The notes: a model not told the origin generated them from the sequence alone. A stretch of 64,000 bases of DNA from Microbacterium kunmingense (GCF_023155745.1 NZ_JAKNUS010000012.1:43745-107744), one strand, 5' to 3'. Positions 49,812 to 59,131 are shown, numbered from the stretch's first letter. A program made the numbers and translations.

Positions 49812-49890
49812 AGGGTTAAAGCGGGGTCGGTCGCGGTCACGGTCGCGGTCGCGGGTCAGCGCTGAGGTCGCGGCTGAGCGGGCCGGGCGG

Positions 49891-50841
49891 TCAGCGCAGG
49901 GAGCGCGCGACGTCGTGGATCGCGGCGGCAGAGCGCTGGAACAGCTCGAGCTCGTGGTCGGAGAATCCGGTCTCACGCACCGGCGTCGCGCCCGACGCGC
50001 TGACGATCGAGGGCACCGAGAGGGCGACCCCGTCGACGCCGTGGAAGTCGCGGAGGACCGTCGAAACCGGCATCACCGCGTGCTCGTCGCCGAGGATCGC
50101 CTCGATGATGCGAGCACTGGAGAGGCCGATGGCGTAGTTCGTCGCGCCCTTCCCCTGGATGACTTTGTACGCGGCATCCCGCACATCCACCGCGATGTCG
50201 TCGAGTTCGGTCTGGGTCATCGGCGGATGACCCTCGGCCTGCCACTCGCGGATCGGCACCGTGCCGATCGTCGCGCGCGACCACAGCGGGAACTCGGTGT
50301 CGCCGTGCTCGCCGACGATGTAGGCGTGCACGCTCGAGGTCGACACCCCCGCGCGCTGCGCGAGCTTCCAGCGCAGGCGCGAGGTGTCGAGCACCGTGCC
50401 CGAGGCGAAGATGCGCTCGGGCGGGAGCCCGGTCTCCTGCTGCGCGCGCACGGTCAGCACGTCGCAGGGGTTGGTGACGATGACGTAGATCGCGTGGGGG
50501 GCCACCTCGAGGAGCTCGGGGAGCATGCGCTGGAGGATGCCGGCGTTCACGGCGGCGAGGTCGATGCGCGTCTGCCCGGGATCCTGCTTCGCGCCCGCGG
50601 TGATGACGACGACGTGCGAGCCCTCGGCGACCGAGATGTCGCTGCCGCCGGTGATGTCGCTCCGCCCGGTGAACTGGGTGCCGTGGGCGAGGTCGAGCAC
50701 TTCGGCGTCGACCTTCGCGGTGGCGATGTCGTAAAGGGCGACGTGGCGGGCCGAGCCGCGGATCAGCGACGCATACGCGGTGCTCGCACCCACGCTTCCA
50801 GCGCCGACGATGGTGACCTTGGAGTTCTCGATGACCGCCAT
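49891..50841 (-). CDS. ldh: L-lactate dehydrogenase
   Basis: 316 residues. NAD-binding VTIVGAGSVGASTAYASL, the substrate Arg region in AGAKQDPGQTRIDL (catalytic loop), TNPCDVLTV, and the catalytic His in VGEHGDTEFPLWS. The Gln in AKQDPGQTR indicates lactate rather than malate specificity. It interconverts pyruvate and L-lactate. It stands alone between the GntR gene (convergent, with tandem GGTCGC/GGTCAC hexamers at 49828-49856 between them) and the tRNA-Ser region. Confidence 0.93.
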   Translation of the reverse strand: MAVIENSKVTIVGAGSVGASTAYASLIRGSARHVALYDIATAKVDAEVLDLAHGTQFTGRSDITGGSDISVAEGSHVVVITAGAKQDPGQTRIDLAAVNAGILQRMLPELLEVAPHAIYVIVTNPCDVLTVRAQQETGLPPERIFASGTVLDTSRLRWKLAQRAGVSTSSVHAYIVGEHGDTEFPLWSRATIGTVPIREWQAEGHPPMTQTELDDIAVDVRDAAYKVIQGKGATNYAIGLSSARIIEAILGDEHAVMPVSTVLRDFHGVDGVALSVPSIVSASGATPVRETGFSDHELELFQRSAAAIHDVARSLR

Positions 50842-51002
50842 GCGCTCAGTCTCCCAGGCGCGGGTGCGCGGATGTGGGCGGATGTCTCGGCGCCGAGCGA
50901 GTGGTGTTGTTCGCCGGCTGGGTGGGGCGGGGTGGCGCGCCGGCCCGCGGCATCCGGTCTCGGGTTCGCGCCTGGCGCCGGGCCGTTTGTTCGCCGGGGT
51001 GA

Positions 51003-51115
51003 TTCGCCTGTCACGACGTGTCGCTTGCCGTCACCCAACGTGACAGGCGAAGGCGGGCCGGCGTGGTTCGCCTGTCACGATGTGCGGCGCGCGGTCGTCA
51101 TTGTCGACAGGCGAA
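51003..51115. repeat. Dispersed palindromic repeat (TTCGCCTGTC family), copies 3 and 4
   Basis: Copy 3 has exact 13-base arms TTCGCCTGTCACG (51003-51015) and CGTGACAGGCGAA (51039-51051). Copy 4 has TTCGCCTGTC (51067-51076) and GACAGGCGAA (51106-51115). The remaining bases of the 50842-51171 gap show no gene; a -10-like TAGACT at 51159 may serve tRNA-Ser. Confidence 0.7.
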
Positions 51116-51171
51116 GGGAGACGGGATGCCGCGATTCGCGACCGACCGCGGCGTGTCGTAGACTCTTCGGC

Positions 51172-51262
51172 GGTGACGTGTCCGAGCGGCCGAAGGTGCA
51201 ACTCTCGAAAAGTTGTGTAGGGTAACCCCCTACCGTGGGTTCAAATCCCACCGTCACCGCCA
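51172..51262 (+). tRNA. tRNA-Ser (CGA)
   Basis: 91 nt including an encoded CCA at 51260-51262. Acceptor GGTGACG pairs with CGTCACC, the anticodon loop CTCGAAA reads CGA, a long variable arm (TAGGGTAACCCCCTA) identifies tRNA-Ser, and the T-arm is GTGGGTTCAAATCCCAC. It borders the accessory region, in a typical integration position. Confidence 0.95.
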
Positions 51263-51270
51263 GCCTGAAA

Positions 51271-51316
51271 GGCCCCGACTTCCGCGTAATTTCGCGGAAG
51301 TCGGGGGCTTTCTTCA
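51271..51316 (+). terminator. Terminator of tRNA-Ser
   Basis: CCCCGACTTCCGCG and CGCGGAAGTCGGGG form a perfect stem around TAATTT, followed by GCTTTCTTC. Confidence 0.88.
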
Positions 51317-51440
51317 TGCCCGAAACGGCCCGTGGGAACAGAAAGAGTAAAACCGTTCGAAGTCGCCCTTTCAGGGGACTCGCCGGCGAGCAAGCATGCA
51401 GCCGTGAGCACGACCTCGCGCGGATGATCCGGAATCGGGT

Positions 51441-51772
51441 CTACTCGAGCTCGCGACGCTTCTCCGGCACCACGACGACGCGACCTTCGCGGGCGCGACT
51501 GAGCGCGCCGGCTACGTAGTCGAGATCGTCGTCGAAGAGATCCGCGTAGGTGTCGAGTGTCATGGCGGCCGACGCGTGTCCGAGCATGCGCTGAACAGCC
51601 TTGACGTTTGCGCCGGCGCTGATCGCGAGGCTTGCTGCCGTGTGACGGAGGTCGTGTGGAGTGAGGTGCTGGATCGTGGGGTCGATCTTGCGCGCACGCC
51701 GTACCGCTCCCGCGAACCAGCCGTCCGGGGAGTTCGGCAGCCGAAGATGTTCCTGGCCATTGCCGAACAGCA
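51441..51772 (-). pseudogene. Tyrosine recombinase/integrase, C-terminal remnant
   Basis: About 110 residues of catalytic domain remain: LTPHDLRHTAASLAISAGAN with the HxxR pair, and MLGHASAAMTLDTYADLF with the second His and the nucleophile Tyr. The N-terminal arm, core-binding domain and first catalytic Arg are gone, replaced in frame by ISL3 transposase sequence from about 51773. It ends 180 bases from tRNA-Ser, consistent with an old integrative element at that tRNA. Confidence 0.85.
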
Positions 51773-52423
51773 GCAACCTGGCCGGCCCGGTCTTGTTTCG
51801 GGCTGGGGTGCGGTCGATGATCACGTTCACGTACTCGTCACCGAACCTCGTGTGACGCCAGACATGCTCGTCGACACCGATCGTAGTCACCCGTCGAACC
51901 GGCACGGGTCGTCGATCAGCCGCCGCTTGCCTTCGGCGAGGATCGCGGTGTTCGCGGTGTGCCACGACACCCCGAGGCCGGCTGCGGCGCGGGAGACGGT
52001 GAGGTGGTCGACCACGATCGCGGTGAGCGCCCAGCAGATCCCCCCCCGGCGGGAGATCTTCGCCCGCGGCGCCGCCGCTTTGCTGGTGTCCTGCCGCCAG
52101 GTGCGCCGGCAGTGGCCGCACCGGTACCGGCGCACTCGCACCAGCAGTGTCGTCGGCCGGTGCCCGAACGGCTCATGCGCGAGTGGACGGGTCACCGTGT
52201 CGCGCGGCACGCCCTCCGCGCCGCACTTCCGGCACCACGGGTCATCGTCGACGACGCGGCACTCCCGCACCGCCCGATCGGACTCGAGCAGCTGCCCGAC
52301 GGCTTCGAGGCCGAGCTCGTCGAGACGGTAGAACGTGGTTAGGAACTTCCATCCTGGAAGACCTCGACGCCTATCCGCGAACCAGCGGCGGGCTCTCGAC
52401 TACACGCTCAACGGCGAAGAGCC
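51773..52423 (-). mobile_element. ISL3-family insertion sequence remnant (left copy), transposase broken
   Basis: Read on the minus strand from its end at 52423 (terminal sequence GGCTCTTCGCCGTTGAGCG). The transposase N-terminal part has a zinc-ribbon (WCRKCG, YRCGHC) and helix-turn-helix. At 51887 one G is missing (GACGGGTGACTACG), so the frame breaks before TTIGVDEHVWRHTR, the start of the catalytic domain. Sequence stops after TGPARLL where the integrase remnant begins. About 62 bases around the transposase start codon are also missing relative to the right copy (near 52340). Confidence 0.85.
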
Positions 52424-52533
52424 GGGAAACGAGTCACGCCGTCGACTCTGCTTCGCTGGGACTCTAGCCGGCGCCCGCCTCGTGTGACCTGGCTCGAGAA
52501 GTGCCCACCATCACCGGCCCACCGGTGCGCCCA

Positions 52534-53799
52534 TCAGGCTCCGATCTGCAGCCCGAGGGGAAGCATCGTGGAGTCGGCCGGACGGGTGAGGTACTGGATG
52601 CCGCGGGGCGAGAGCACCTGTTCGATGCCCGAGACCATCCCGCCGATCAGGCCGGCCTCGTTTCCCAGCGAGCTGTGCGTGACGGAGAGGTTGCGGGTCG
52701 CCAGCGGTTGCGCCTGCTGGTAGACCACGCTCCGGATCTGCGAGAGCACGTCTTCCGTGCACTCGGTGACATCTCCGCCGATCACGATCCGGGCCGGATT
52801 GCAGAAGTTCACCAGGTCGGCGATCGCGCGACCGAGCGTCGCGGCGGTCTCCCGCACGACGCTGACGGTCGTGGCGTCTCCGAGCACGAGTCGGCTGATG
52901 AGGTCCTTCGACGTGACGGGAGTGCCGAGCGCCTTCGACACGCGACCTGCCATGGCGCCCACTGACGCGATCGCCTCGAGGCACCCGCGGTTCCCGCAGC
53001 TGCAGAGCACGTCGCTCATGTCGCGCATCTGGATGTGCCCGATGTCTGCGGCCGCACCATCCGCCCCGTGCAGCAGCAGGCCGCTCTCGCTGACGAAGCC
53101 GGCGCCGACACCCGTACTGATGTTGATCATCAACAGGGGGAGGTGGGCGCCGCCGTAGGCGCGTGCCTCGCCCAGCGCCATGAGATTGACGTCGTTGTCG
53201 ACGATGACGTCGCACACGAAGCGTTCCGCCATGAACTTGCAGACGCTGAAGCCGTCCCACCCCGGCATCAGCGGGGGGCGAACGGCGAAGCCGAGATGCG
53301 AGTCCACCGGCCCGGGGAGCCCGACGGATATCGCCAGGGCATCGTCCGCGGCGAGCGAGTTCGCATGGAGCATCTCGGTGAAGGCGTCGCAGATGGCGCC
53401 GAGCAGCACCGTGGGGCCCACCTCGACGTGCATGTCGATGTCGCGCCGCTCGACCACCACCTTGTCCAGGGTGGTCAGCGCCAGGCGGGTCACCTCGATC
53501 GAGACGTCGGCCACCAGTACGACGCCCCTGGCCGCACTGACCTTGAAGACCTGCGCGGGCCGGCCCCGGAGATTGCTCCCGCCGAGACCGCCGTCCTCGA
53601 TGAGGCCGTTCTCGAGCAGAACGCCGAGGTGGCCGTCGATCGTCGACCGCGCGAGTCCGGTCACCTTCACGATCTCCCGCCGGCTCACAAGTCCGCCGTC
53701 GGCGATCATCCGAGCGATGACGCTGCGGGCGGCATGGGCATCGGGTGCGAGGTTGCGGTCCGGCTTCAGAAGCTGTACTTCTGTCCACAGTGTTCCCAT
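52534..53799 (-). CDS. ROK-family transcriptional regulator
   Basis: 421 residues. N-terminal winged helix (VSRREIVKVTGLARSTIDGHL) and a ROK sugar-kinase fold: DNDVNLMALGEARAYGG, and the zinc site from His of DIGHIQM and CSCGNRGCLEAIAS. NagC/XylR-like proteins of this build repress sugar operons until a sugar or its derivative binds. It is divergent from the transporter operon over 148 bases and probably controls it. The nearest IS end lies about 110 bases downstream. Confidence 0.92.
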   Translation of the reverse strand: MGTLWTEVQLLKPDRNLAPDAHAARSVIARMIADGGLVSRREIVKVTGLARSTIDGHLGVLLENGLIEDGGLGGSNLRGRPAQVFKVSAARGVVLVADVSIEVTRLALTTLDKVVVERRDIDMHVEVGPTVLLGAICDAFTEMLHANSLAADDALAISVGLPGPVDSHLGFAVRPPLMPGWDGFSVCKFMAERFVCDVIVDNDVNLMALGEARAYGGAHLPLLMINISTGVGAGFVSESGLLLHGADGAAADIGHIQMRDMSDVLCSCGNRGCLEAIASVGAMAGRVSKALGTPVTSKDLISRLVLGDATTVSVVRETAATLGRAIADLVNFCNPARIVIGGDVTECTEDVLSQIRSVVYQQAQPLATRNLSVTHSSLGNEAGLIGGMVSGIEQVLSPRGIQYLTRPADSTMLPLGLQIGA

Positions 53800-53874
53800 T
53801 GGCGTCGAATCGACCCTTCGCTGGTCTCTATTTATGCAGAAAACGAAATAATTCGGGCGTCTTTTTTCTGTCTG

Positions 53875-53896
53875 TGACCTTATCTACGGTAGGTCA
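53875..53896 (+). promoter_or_regulatory. Operator candidate in front of the sugar transporter operon
   Basis: TGACCT (53875-53880) and AGGTCA (53891-53896) form a dyad with a 10-base centre that contains TATCTA, a possible -10. It is about 50 bases before the ATPase start, in the AT-richest part of the gap between the ROK gene and the operon. Binding by the ROK protein is inferred. Confidence 0.5.
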
Positions 53897-53947
53897 AAGT
53901 CAGCAACTAGACAGCCACAGACGACTGCCGAACGAAAGAGGTCGACG

Positions 53948-55429
53948 ATGACGCTCAGACTCGAGGTGAAGGGGCTCTCGAAGCACTTCCTGGGGGTCCA
54001 GGCACTGGACGACGTAAGCTTCGGGATCGAGCCCGGACAGGTGGTCGCTCTGATCGGTGAGAACGGAGCCGGCAAATCGACGCTGATCCGCATCCTCTCG
54101 GGGGCCCACGATCCGGACGCCGGCGAGATCTTCGTCAACGGACGCCGCGCGACGATAAACGGCCCCGCAGCCGCCGAGGACCTCGGCATCGCGACCGTGT
54201 ACCAGGAGCTCAGTCTCTTCCCCGATCTCTCGGTCGCCGAGAATCTCCTCTTCGGCGCGTACCCCGGAAAGGGGATCATCAACTGGCGGGCGGCCAACAA
54301 GGAGGCTGCCGCGTTCCTGAGCGATCTCGGACTGGCCGTCGACGTCACCATGAAGGTGCGTCAGCTCGGCATCGCGGAGAAGCAGATGCTCGAGATCGCG
54401 AAGGCGCTGCACAGGCGGGCGCAGATCGTGATCCTCGACGAGCCCACGGCGGTTCTCGGCGGCGAGGACGTCGACCATCTTCTCGCGCTCGTCCACGGCC
54501 TGAAGGAGCGCGGGGTGAGCGTGATCTTCGTCTCGCACCGCCTCGAGGAGGTCTTCGGCCTCGCCGACCGCTACGTCGTGCTGAAGGACGGCAAGCTGAC
54601 CGGCGCCGGAAAGATCTCCGAGACCGACCATGACGACCTCGTCTCGAAGATGGTCGGCCGGGACTTCACCCGGGCGCCTCGTGCGGTCAACCAGTCCTTC
54701 GGGGACGTGGCGCTGGAGGTGAAGAACCTTTCGCGCGCGGGCGTGCTCGATGACATCTCGTTCTCCGTCCGTTCGGGGGAGGTGCTGGGCATCGCGGGCC
54801 TGCGCGGCGCGGGACGCACCGAACTCGCGCGCGCTATCTACGGCGCGGATGCCATCACGAGCGGCACGGTCACCGTTGCCGGCACCAAGACCACGATCAA
54901 CAATCCACTGCGGGCGATCCGTGCCGGAATCGGGCTGGTCCCGGAGGAGCGGAAGAGCCAGGGCCTGTTCATCGCGCTCTCCACAGCGGCGAACATCCCG
55001 ATCGTGCGGATGCTCAAGCGCGGAGCCGTGCGGTCTCAGCCCGCGGCCGATCGCCGCACCGCGGCCGAGTACGTAACGAAGCTGCGCATCAAGGCCGGCG
55101 ACGTCGGCGCGCCCGTCGGCACCCTGTCCGGGGGCAATCAGCAGAAGGTCGTGCTTGCGAAGTGGCTGGAGGCGGGGGCCGACGTGCTCATCCTCGATGA
55201 GCCGACACGCGGCATCGACATCGGTGCGAAGCAGGAGATATACGAGCTCATCCAGACGCTCTGCGAGCAGGGTCGTGCGGTGATCGTCATCTCCTCGGAG
55301 CTGCCCGAGGTGCTTGCGCTGAGTCACCGGATCCTCGTGATGTATCACGGCGGGATCGCGGCCGAGCTCGACGGCGCGACCGCAACCGAAGAAGAGATCA
55401 TGTTCCACGCAGTGGGAGGAAACCGATGA
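53948..55429 (+). CDS. Sugar ABC transporter ATP-binding protein (RbsA-like, two ATPase domains)
   Basis: 493 residues. Domain 1 has Walker A GENGAGKST near residue 38 and Walker B IVILDEPTAVL. Domain 2 has the degenerate P-loop GLRGAGRTELA, the signature TLSGGNQQKVVLAKWL and VLILDEPTRGID. This is the normal asymmetry of RbsA-type proteins. It powers uptake of a monosaccharide or polyol with the permease that follows (4-base overlap). Confidence 0.93.
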   Translation: MTLRLEVKGLSKHFLGVQALDDVSFGIEPGQVVALIGENGAGKSTLIRILSGAHDPDAGEIFVNGRRATINGPAAAEDLGIATVYQELSLFPDLSVAENLLFGAYPGKGIINWRAANKEAAAFLSDLGLAVDVTMKVRQLGIAEKQMLEIAKALHRRAQIVILDEPTAVLGGEDVDHLLALVHGLKERGVSVIFVSHRLEEVFGLADRYVVLKDGKLTGAGKISETDHDDLVSKMVGRDFTRAPRAVNQSFGDVALEVKNLSRAGVLDDISFSVRSGEVLGIAGLRGAGRTELARAIYGADAITSGTVTVAGTKTTINNPLRAIRAGIGLVPEERKSQGLFIALSTAANIPIVRMLKRGAVRSQPAADRRTAAEYVTKLRIKAGDVGAPVGTLSGGNQQKVVLAKWLEAGADVLILDEPTRGIDIGAKQEIYELIQTLCEQGRAVIVISSELPEVLALSHRILVMYHGGIAAELDGATATEEEIMFHAVGGNR

Positions 55430-56496
55430 ACACGACTACCGCAGGCAACGGCGCCTTGAATTCTTTATCGATGAAGGTACGCGGAAACTGGCTCCCCATC
55501 GTGATCTTCATCGGGATCGTCGTGCTCGTCGCGGTCTTCGTCCCGGCCTTCTTCCAGCCCAGCAACCTCCTGAACGTCGGCCGTCAGTCGGCCATCATCG
55601 GGGTGATCGCGATCGGGATGACGTTCGTCATCCTGACCGGCGGGATCGATCTGAGCGTCGGATCGATCCTGGCGCTCTCGGGTGTCACGACCGCCATGCT
55701 GATCAACAACGGAATGGTCGTCCCCCTCGCCATGATCGTCGCGTTGCTCGTCGGCGTCGGCGTCGGCATCCTGAACGGGATCGGCGTCGCGGTTCTGGGC
55801 ATCCAACCCTTCATCATGACGTTGGCGACGATGGTCGCCATCCAGGGATTGTCGCTGCGGCTGACCAACGGAGGACCCCAGCAGTTCAACAATGCGGCCG
55901 AGATCTTCCGGGTGATCGGCAGCGGAAACGTGCTCGGCATCCCTGGGCCCTTTCTCGTGTTCGTCATCGTCGCGATCGTCGGCATCCTGGCGCTCCGCTA
56001 TCTCTCCTTCGGTCGCTACATCTACGCGATCGGCGGAAGCCTCGAGGCCGCACGCCTCTCGGGCGTACGCACCAAGCGCACGCTGGTCATGGCGTACGCG
56101 ATCAGCGGCCTCTGCGCGGGGCTGGCCGGAGTGATGACGGCGTCACGACTCGGCGTCGGCGACCCCACCGCGGGCAGCCTTGCGAACCTCGACGCCATCA
56201 CCGCGGTCGTCATCGGCGGGACGAGCCTGATGGGCGGCACCGGCGGCGCTGTCGGGACGGTGTTCGGCGCGCTCCTGCTCGCGGTGCTTTCGAACGTCAT
56301 GAACCTGATCGGCATCTCGCCCTTCGACCAGCAGATCGTCAAGGGCGTCGTCATCGTCATCGCCGTGCTGGTCGCGGTGCAGGCGACGAGGCGACGACTG
56401 AGCGAGAGGAAGCAGTCCGCGCCGAAATCGGGAGCGAAGCCGACCTCGCCCCAGTCCGGTTCAGACGACACGCGCGGCGCCATGGCAGGTACGTAG
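55426..56496 (+). CDS. Sugar ABC transporter permease (RbsC-like)
   Basis: 356 residues with about ten membrane segments. GMTFVILTGGIDLSVGSILA and GLCAGLAGVMTASRLGVGDP are family signatures, and GTSLMGGTGGAVGTVFGALL is the usual late motif. A charged tail of about 35 residues follows the last helix. It forms the membrane part of the importer. Confidence 0.92.
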   Translation: MNTTTAGNGALNSLSMKVRGNWLPIVIFIGIVVLVAVFVPAFFQPSNLLNVGRQSAIIGVIAIGMTFVILTGGIDLSVGSILALSGVTTAMLINNGMVVPLAMIVALLVGVGVGILNGIGVAVLGIQPFIMTLATMVAIQGLSLRLTNGGPQQFNNAAEIFRVIGSGNVLGIPGPFLVFVIVAIVGILALRYLSFGRYIYAIGGSLEAARLSGVRTKRTLVMAYAISGLCAGLAGVMTASRLGVGDPTAGSLANLDAITAVVIGGTSLMGGTGGAVGTVFGALLLAVLSNVMNLIGISPFDQQIVKGVVIVIAVLVAVQATRRRLSERKQSAPKSGAKPTSPQSGSDDTRGAMAGT

Positions 56497-56566
56497 CGAA
56501 GCACTTCCCCGAGCCCCGGGCTCACGAGAAGATCCCCCCACCACCACCAAGAAGAAAGGTGCAACG

Positions 56567-57631
56567 ATGCACGCCCTGAGAAACACCAGAGGAAGTCGGC
56601 TCGTCCTGGCGGCGGCCATCGGTTCCATCGCCCTGATGACCGCGGGTTGCACGTCGAGCGGGTCTGCAGGATCCACATCGGAGAACGAGGCGGTCGGTGA
56701 CGAACTCGCTCCGAGCATCTATTGCGGCGAGGAGTGCCAGGAGCAGCTCGCGCTCGAGGCGGACCCCGCGTCGATCGACTGCTCCGTCGGCGTCTCGTGG
56801 AGCAGCGCCTCCTTCCCGTACGGCGCGAAGTCGACGCAGCAGATCCCCGAGTTCGCGGAAGCGTTCTTCCCGGGCATGGACGTCACCGTGAGCGACGGCC
56901 AGGGGGATTCCACGGTCCAGTCCGGTCAGGTCGACGACATGATCGCGCAGGGCATCGACGTGCTGATCATCTCCCCGCAGGACGCCGCGGCACTGGCCGG
57001 GGCCGTTGACCGAGCGACCGCCGCCGGCATCCAGGTGATCGCGGCCGATCGCGCCGTCGACGCCGAGGTGTCGACCTACATCGGGTCCGACAACGTCGAG
57101 GCCGGAATCGTGAGCGGCGAGGCCATCGTCGCCGACTTCCCCGACGGCGCGAACGTCGTCGAACTCGCGGGCAGCCTGGGCGCATCGCCGACGATCGATC
57201 GCGGCGACGGGTTCCGCCAGGCCCTCGAGGGCTCGAACGTCGAGATCATCGCCACCCAGACGGCGAACTACGATCGCGCCGAAGGTCTGCAGGTGATGGA
57301 GGACTTCCTCCAGCGATTCGGCTCCGGCGAGATCGACGCCGTCTTCACGCACAACGACCAGATGTCCTTCGGCGCCATCCAGGCCATCAAGGAGGCCGGT
57401 CGCGAGGGCGAGATCAAGGTCTACGGGATCGACGGAGAGTCGGGCGCCCTCGACCTCGTTCAGGCGGGGGAGTACGCGGCGACAGTCGGATACCCGCTCG
57501 TCGTGAAGGAGTCGGTCATCGCCGCCGCGAAGCTGTGCGCCGGCGAGCCCATCGACGAGCGCATCGTGCTCGATTCGACCCTCATCAACGCCGACAACGT
57601 CGAAGAGTACACGGGGCGCGCTCCCCAGTGA
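56567..57631 (+). CDS. Sugar ABC transporter substrate-binding lipoprotein (periplasmic-binding-protein 4 type)
   Basis: 354 residues. Lipobox ALMTAGC, then a short linker with IYCGEECQ (an extra Cys pair) and a type I binding fold: VDDMIAQGIDVLIISPQDAA, STYIGSDNVEAGIVSGEA and FTHNDQMSFGAIQAI. It resembles RbsB/YtfQ sugar-binding proteins. It is third in the operon, after a 70-base gap with GAAAGG before the start. The sugar cannot be read from sequence. Confidence 0.91.
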   Translation: MHALRNTRGSRLVLAAAIGSIALMTAGCTSSGSAGSTSENEAVGDELAPSIYCGEECQEQLALEADPASIDCSVGVSWSSASFPYGAKSTQQIPEFAEAFFPGMDVTVSDGQGDSTVQSGQVDDMIAQGIDVLIISPQDAAALAGAVDRATAAGIQVIAADRAVDAEVSTYIGSDNVEAGIVSGEAIVADFPDGANVVELAGSLGASPTIDRGDGFRQALEGSNVEIIATQTANYDRAEGLQVMEDFLQRFGSGEIDAVFTHNDQMSFGAIQAIKEAGREGEIKVYGIDGESGALDLVQAGEYAATVGYPLVVKESVIAAAKLCAGEPIDERIVLDSTLINADNVEEYTGRAPQ

Positions 57632-57638
57632 TCGCGCC

Positions 57639-57670
57639 GGGGCCGGATGCGTCGGTGAGCGTCCGGCCCC
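57639..57670 (+). terminator. Intra-operon hairpin after the binding-protein gene
   Basis: GGGGCCGGA (57639-57647) and TCCGGCCCC (57662-57670) form a 9-bp perfect stem without T-tract. Such hairpins often protect the binding-protein mRNA and lower expression of genes behind it. Confidence 0.6.
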
Positions 57671-57697
57671 ACACTTCTCCCTGAAAGGACACACGCA

Positions 57698-58558
57698 ATG
57701 AAGATCTCCTACAACACCTGGGCCTACTCCAGCTTCTTCGTCTGGGTTCCGGCCTACACCCTCGATGAGACGATCAAGCGCATCGCGGGACTCGGCTACG
57801 ACGGAATCGAGATCGGCGCCGCTGCGCCGCACGCCTACCCTCCGCACCTCGGCGCAGACCGGCGCAAGCAGGTGCGGGAACTCCTCGACGAGCACGGCCT
57901 CCAGCTCTCCAGCATGCTACCCGCTCCGTCCGGGGGGCCCGGGAACAACCCCGCCTCGCCGTACATCGAAGAGCGCCGCGCGACGGTGGAGCACTATAAG
58001 GAGCTCGCCGAGATCACCGCGCAGTGGGGCGGCAAGACCCTCATCTACCTGCCCGGCTGGATCATCTTCGGCACCACGCGTCGTCAGGCCTGGAAGTGGA
58101 GCCGCGAGGTTCTCACCGAGGTCGCCGACGCGATCGCGCACACCGGGGTGACGCTCGTGATCGAGCCGACCTCGCACGACACCAACCTGTGCATGAGCGC
58201 CGACGACGCGATCGAGTTGATGGAAGACGTCGACCGCCCCAACGTGAAGCTCATGTTCGACACCTTCCACATCATGTACAACAAAGAGGTCTTGAGCGAC
58301 TACGCCTACAAGATGGGCGAGAACCTCAAGCACATCCACATCTCCGACAACGACCGGCTTCCGCCGGGGTCGGGAGTCGGCGACTTCCCCGCGCTCATCG
58401 ACGCGCTGATCGATGTGAAGTTCGACGGGTTCCTGACGATGGAGACTGGTTTCCACCGCCGTGGCATCGAGCCCGACGAGGACGCGCGCACCTCCATCGA
58501 GTACTTGCGTCCCCTCGTCGAGCAGAAGATGGCAGCTCGCGCCAACCCCAGCGCGTAG
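57698..58558 (+). CDS. TIM-barrel sugar isomerase/epimerase family protein
   Basis: 286 residues, AP-endonuclease-2-type TIM barrel. The metal ligands are readable: Glu in LVIEPTSHD, Asp and His in LMFDTFHIM, His in LKHIHISDND, and Glu in FLTMETGFHRRG. Related enzymes epimerise keto-sugars, and some members cleave 3-keto glycosides, including deglycosidases for C-glycosides. With a GMC oxidase in the same operon, action on an oxidised sugar is a sensible inference. GAAAGG precedes the ATG. Confidence 0.86.
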   Translation: MKISYNTWAYSSFFVWVPAYTLDETIKRIAGLGYDGIEIGAAAPHAYPPHLGADRRKQVRELLDEHGLQLSSMLPAPSGGPGNNPASPYIEERRATVEHYKELAEITAQWGGKTLIYLPGWIIFGTTRRQAWKWSREVLTEVADAIAHTGVTLVIEPTSHDTNLCMSADDAIELMEDVDRPNVKLMFDTFHIMYNKEVLSDYAYKMGENLKHIHISDNDRLPPGSGVGDFPALIDALIDVKFDGFLTMETGFHRRGIEPDEDARTSIEYLRPLVEQKMAARANPSA

Positions 58559-58582
58559 TCCTACACACGAAAGGCAGTGACG

Positions 58583-59131
58583 ATGACCGGGTCGGCGTTC
58601 CACCCTGACTTCGCCCTTCTCTTCCTGAATCCGCGGGAAGCCGCGACCATCGACGCGATCGTCGGCCAAATCATCCCCTCCGAGGAGGGGTCGCCGGGGG
58701 CGAGGGAAGCCGGCGTCACGGAGTACATCGACCGTGCGTTGTCGGGATTCATGCGCGACCTTCAGCCGATCTACCGGGAGGGGCTCGCCGAGTTCGAGGC
58801 GTTCGCCGTGGAGACCGCGGGAGCCGCGTATCTCGACCTCGACGGCGAGCAGCAGCTCGCGGTCATCGCAGAGCTCGACGAGCTCAGCGGCGCTCGACCA
58901 GACGCCTTCCTGGGGCAGTTCTACCGCATCGTCCGCGAACACACCGTGCAGGGGTTCTTCGGCGATCCGGCCTACGGCGGCAATCGTGACGTCGTCGGTT
59001 GGAAGCTGGTGGGCTTCCCCGGCGCGCAATGGGGGTATACGCCGGAGCAGATGCACCCCGGGGTGGACTCTACGAGCATCCCCATCCTCACCGTCAAGGA
59101 TCTGTACTCCCGGATAGGAAGCATGAAATGA
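58583..59131 (+). CDS. Gluconate 2-dehydrogenase subunit 3-like small subunit
   Basis: 182 residues. FLNPREAATIDAIVGQIIPSEEGSPG and ALSGFMRDLQPIYREGLAEFE match the small gamma-type subunit that accompanies GMC dehydrogenases. Typical members carry a twin-arginine signal; none is visible here, nor in the large subunit, so the complex probably stays in the cytoplasm. ATG 58583 is chosen, with GTG 58577 an alternative. The stop overlaps the GMC gene by 4 bases. Confidence 0.84.
   Translation: MTGSAFHPDFALLFLNPREAATIDAIVGQIIPSEEGSPGAREAGVTEYIDRALSGFMRDLQPIYREGLAEFEAFAVETAGAAYLDLDGEQQLAVIAELDELSGARPDAFLGQFYRIVREHTVQGFFGDPAYGGNRDVVGWKLVGFPGAQWGYTPEQMHPGVDSTSIPILTVKDLYSRIGSMK

Noticed and set aside
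51172..52423. A live prophage or integrative element next to tRNA-Ser
   Set aside because: Only a C-terminal integrase fragment remains; no structural, replication or transfer genes follow, and the cargo is a metabolic operon.
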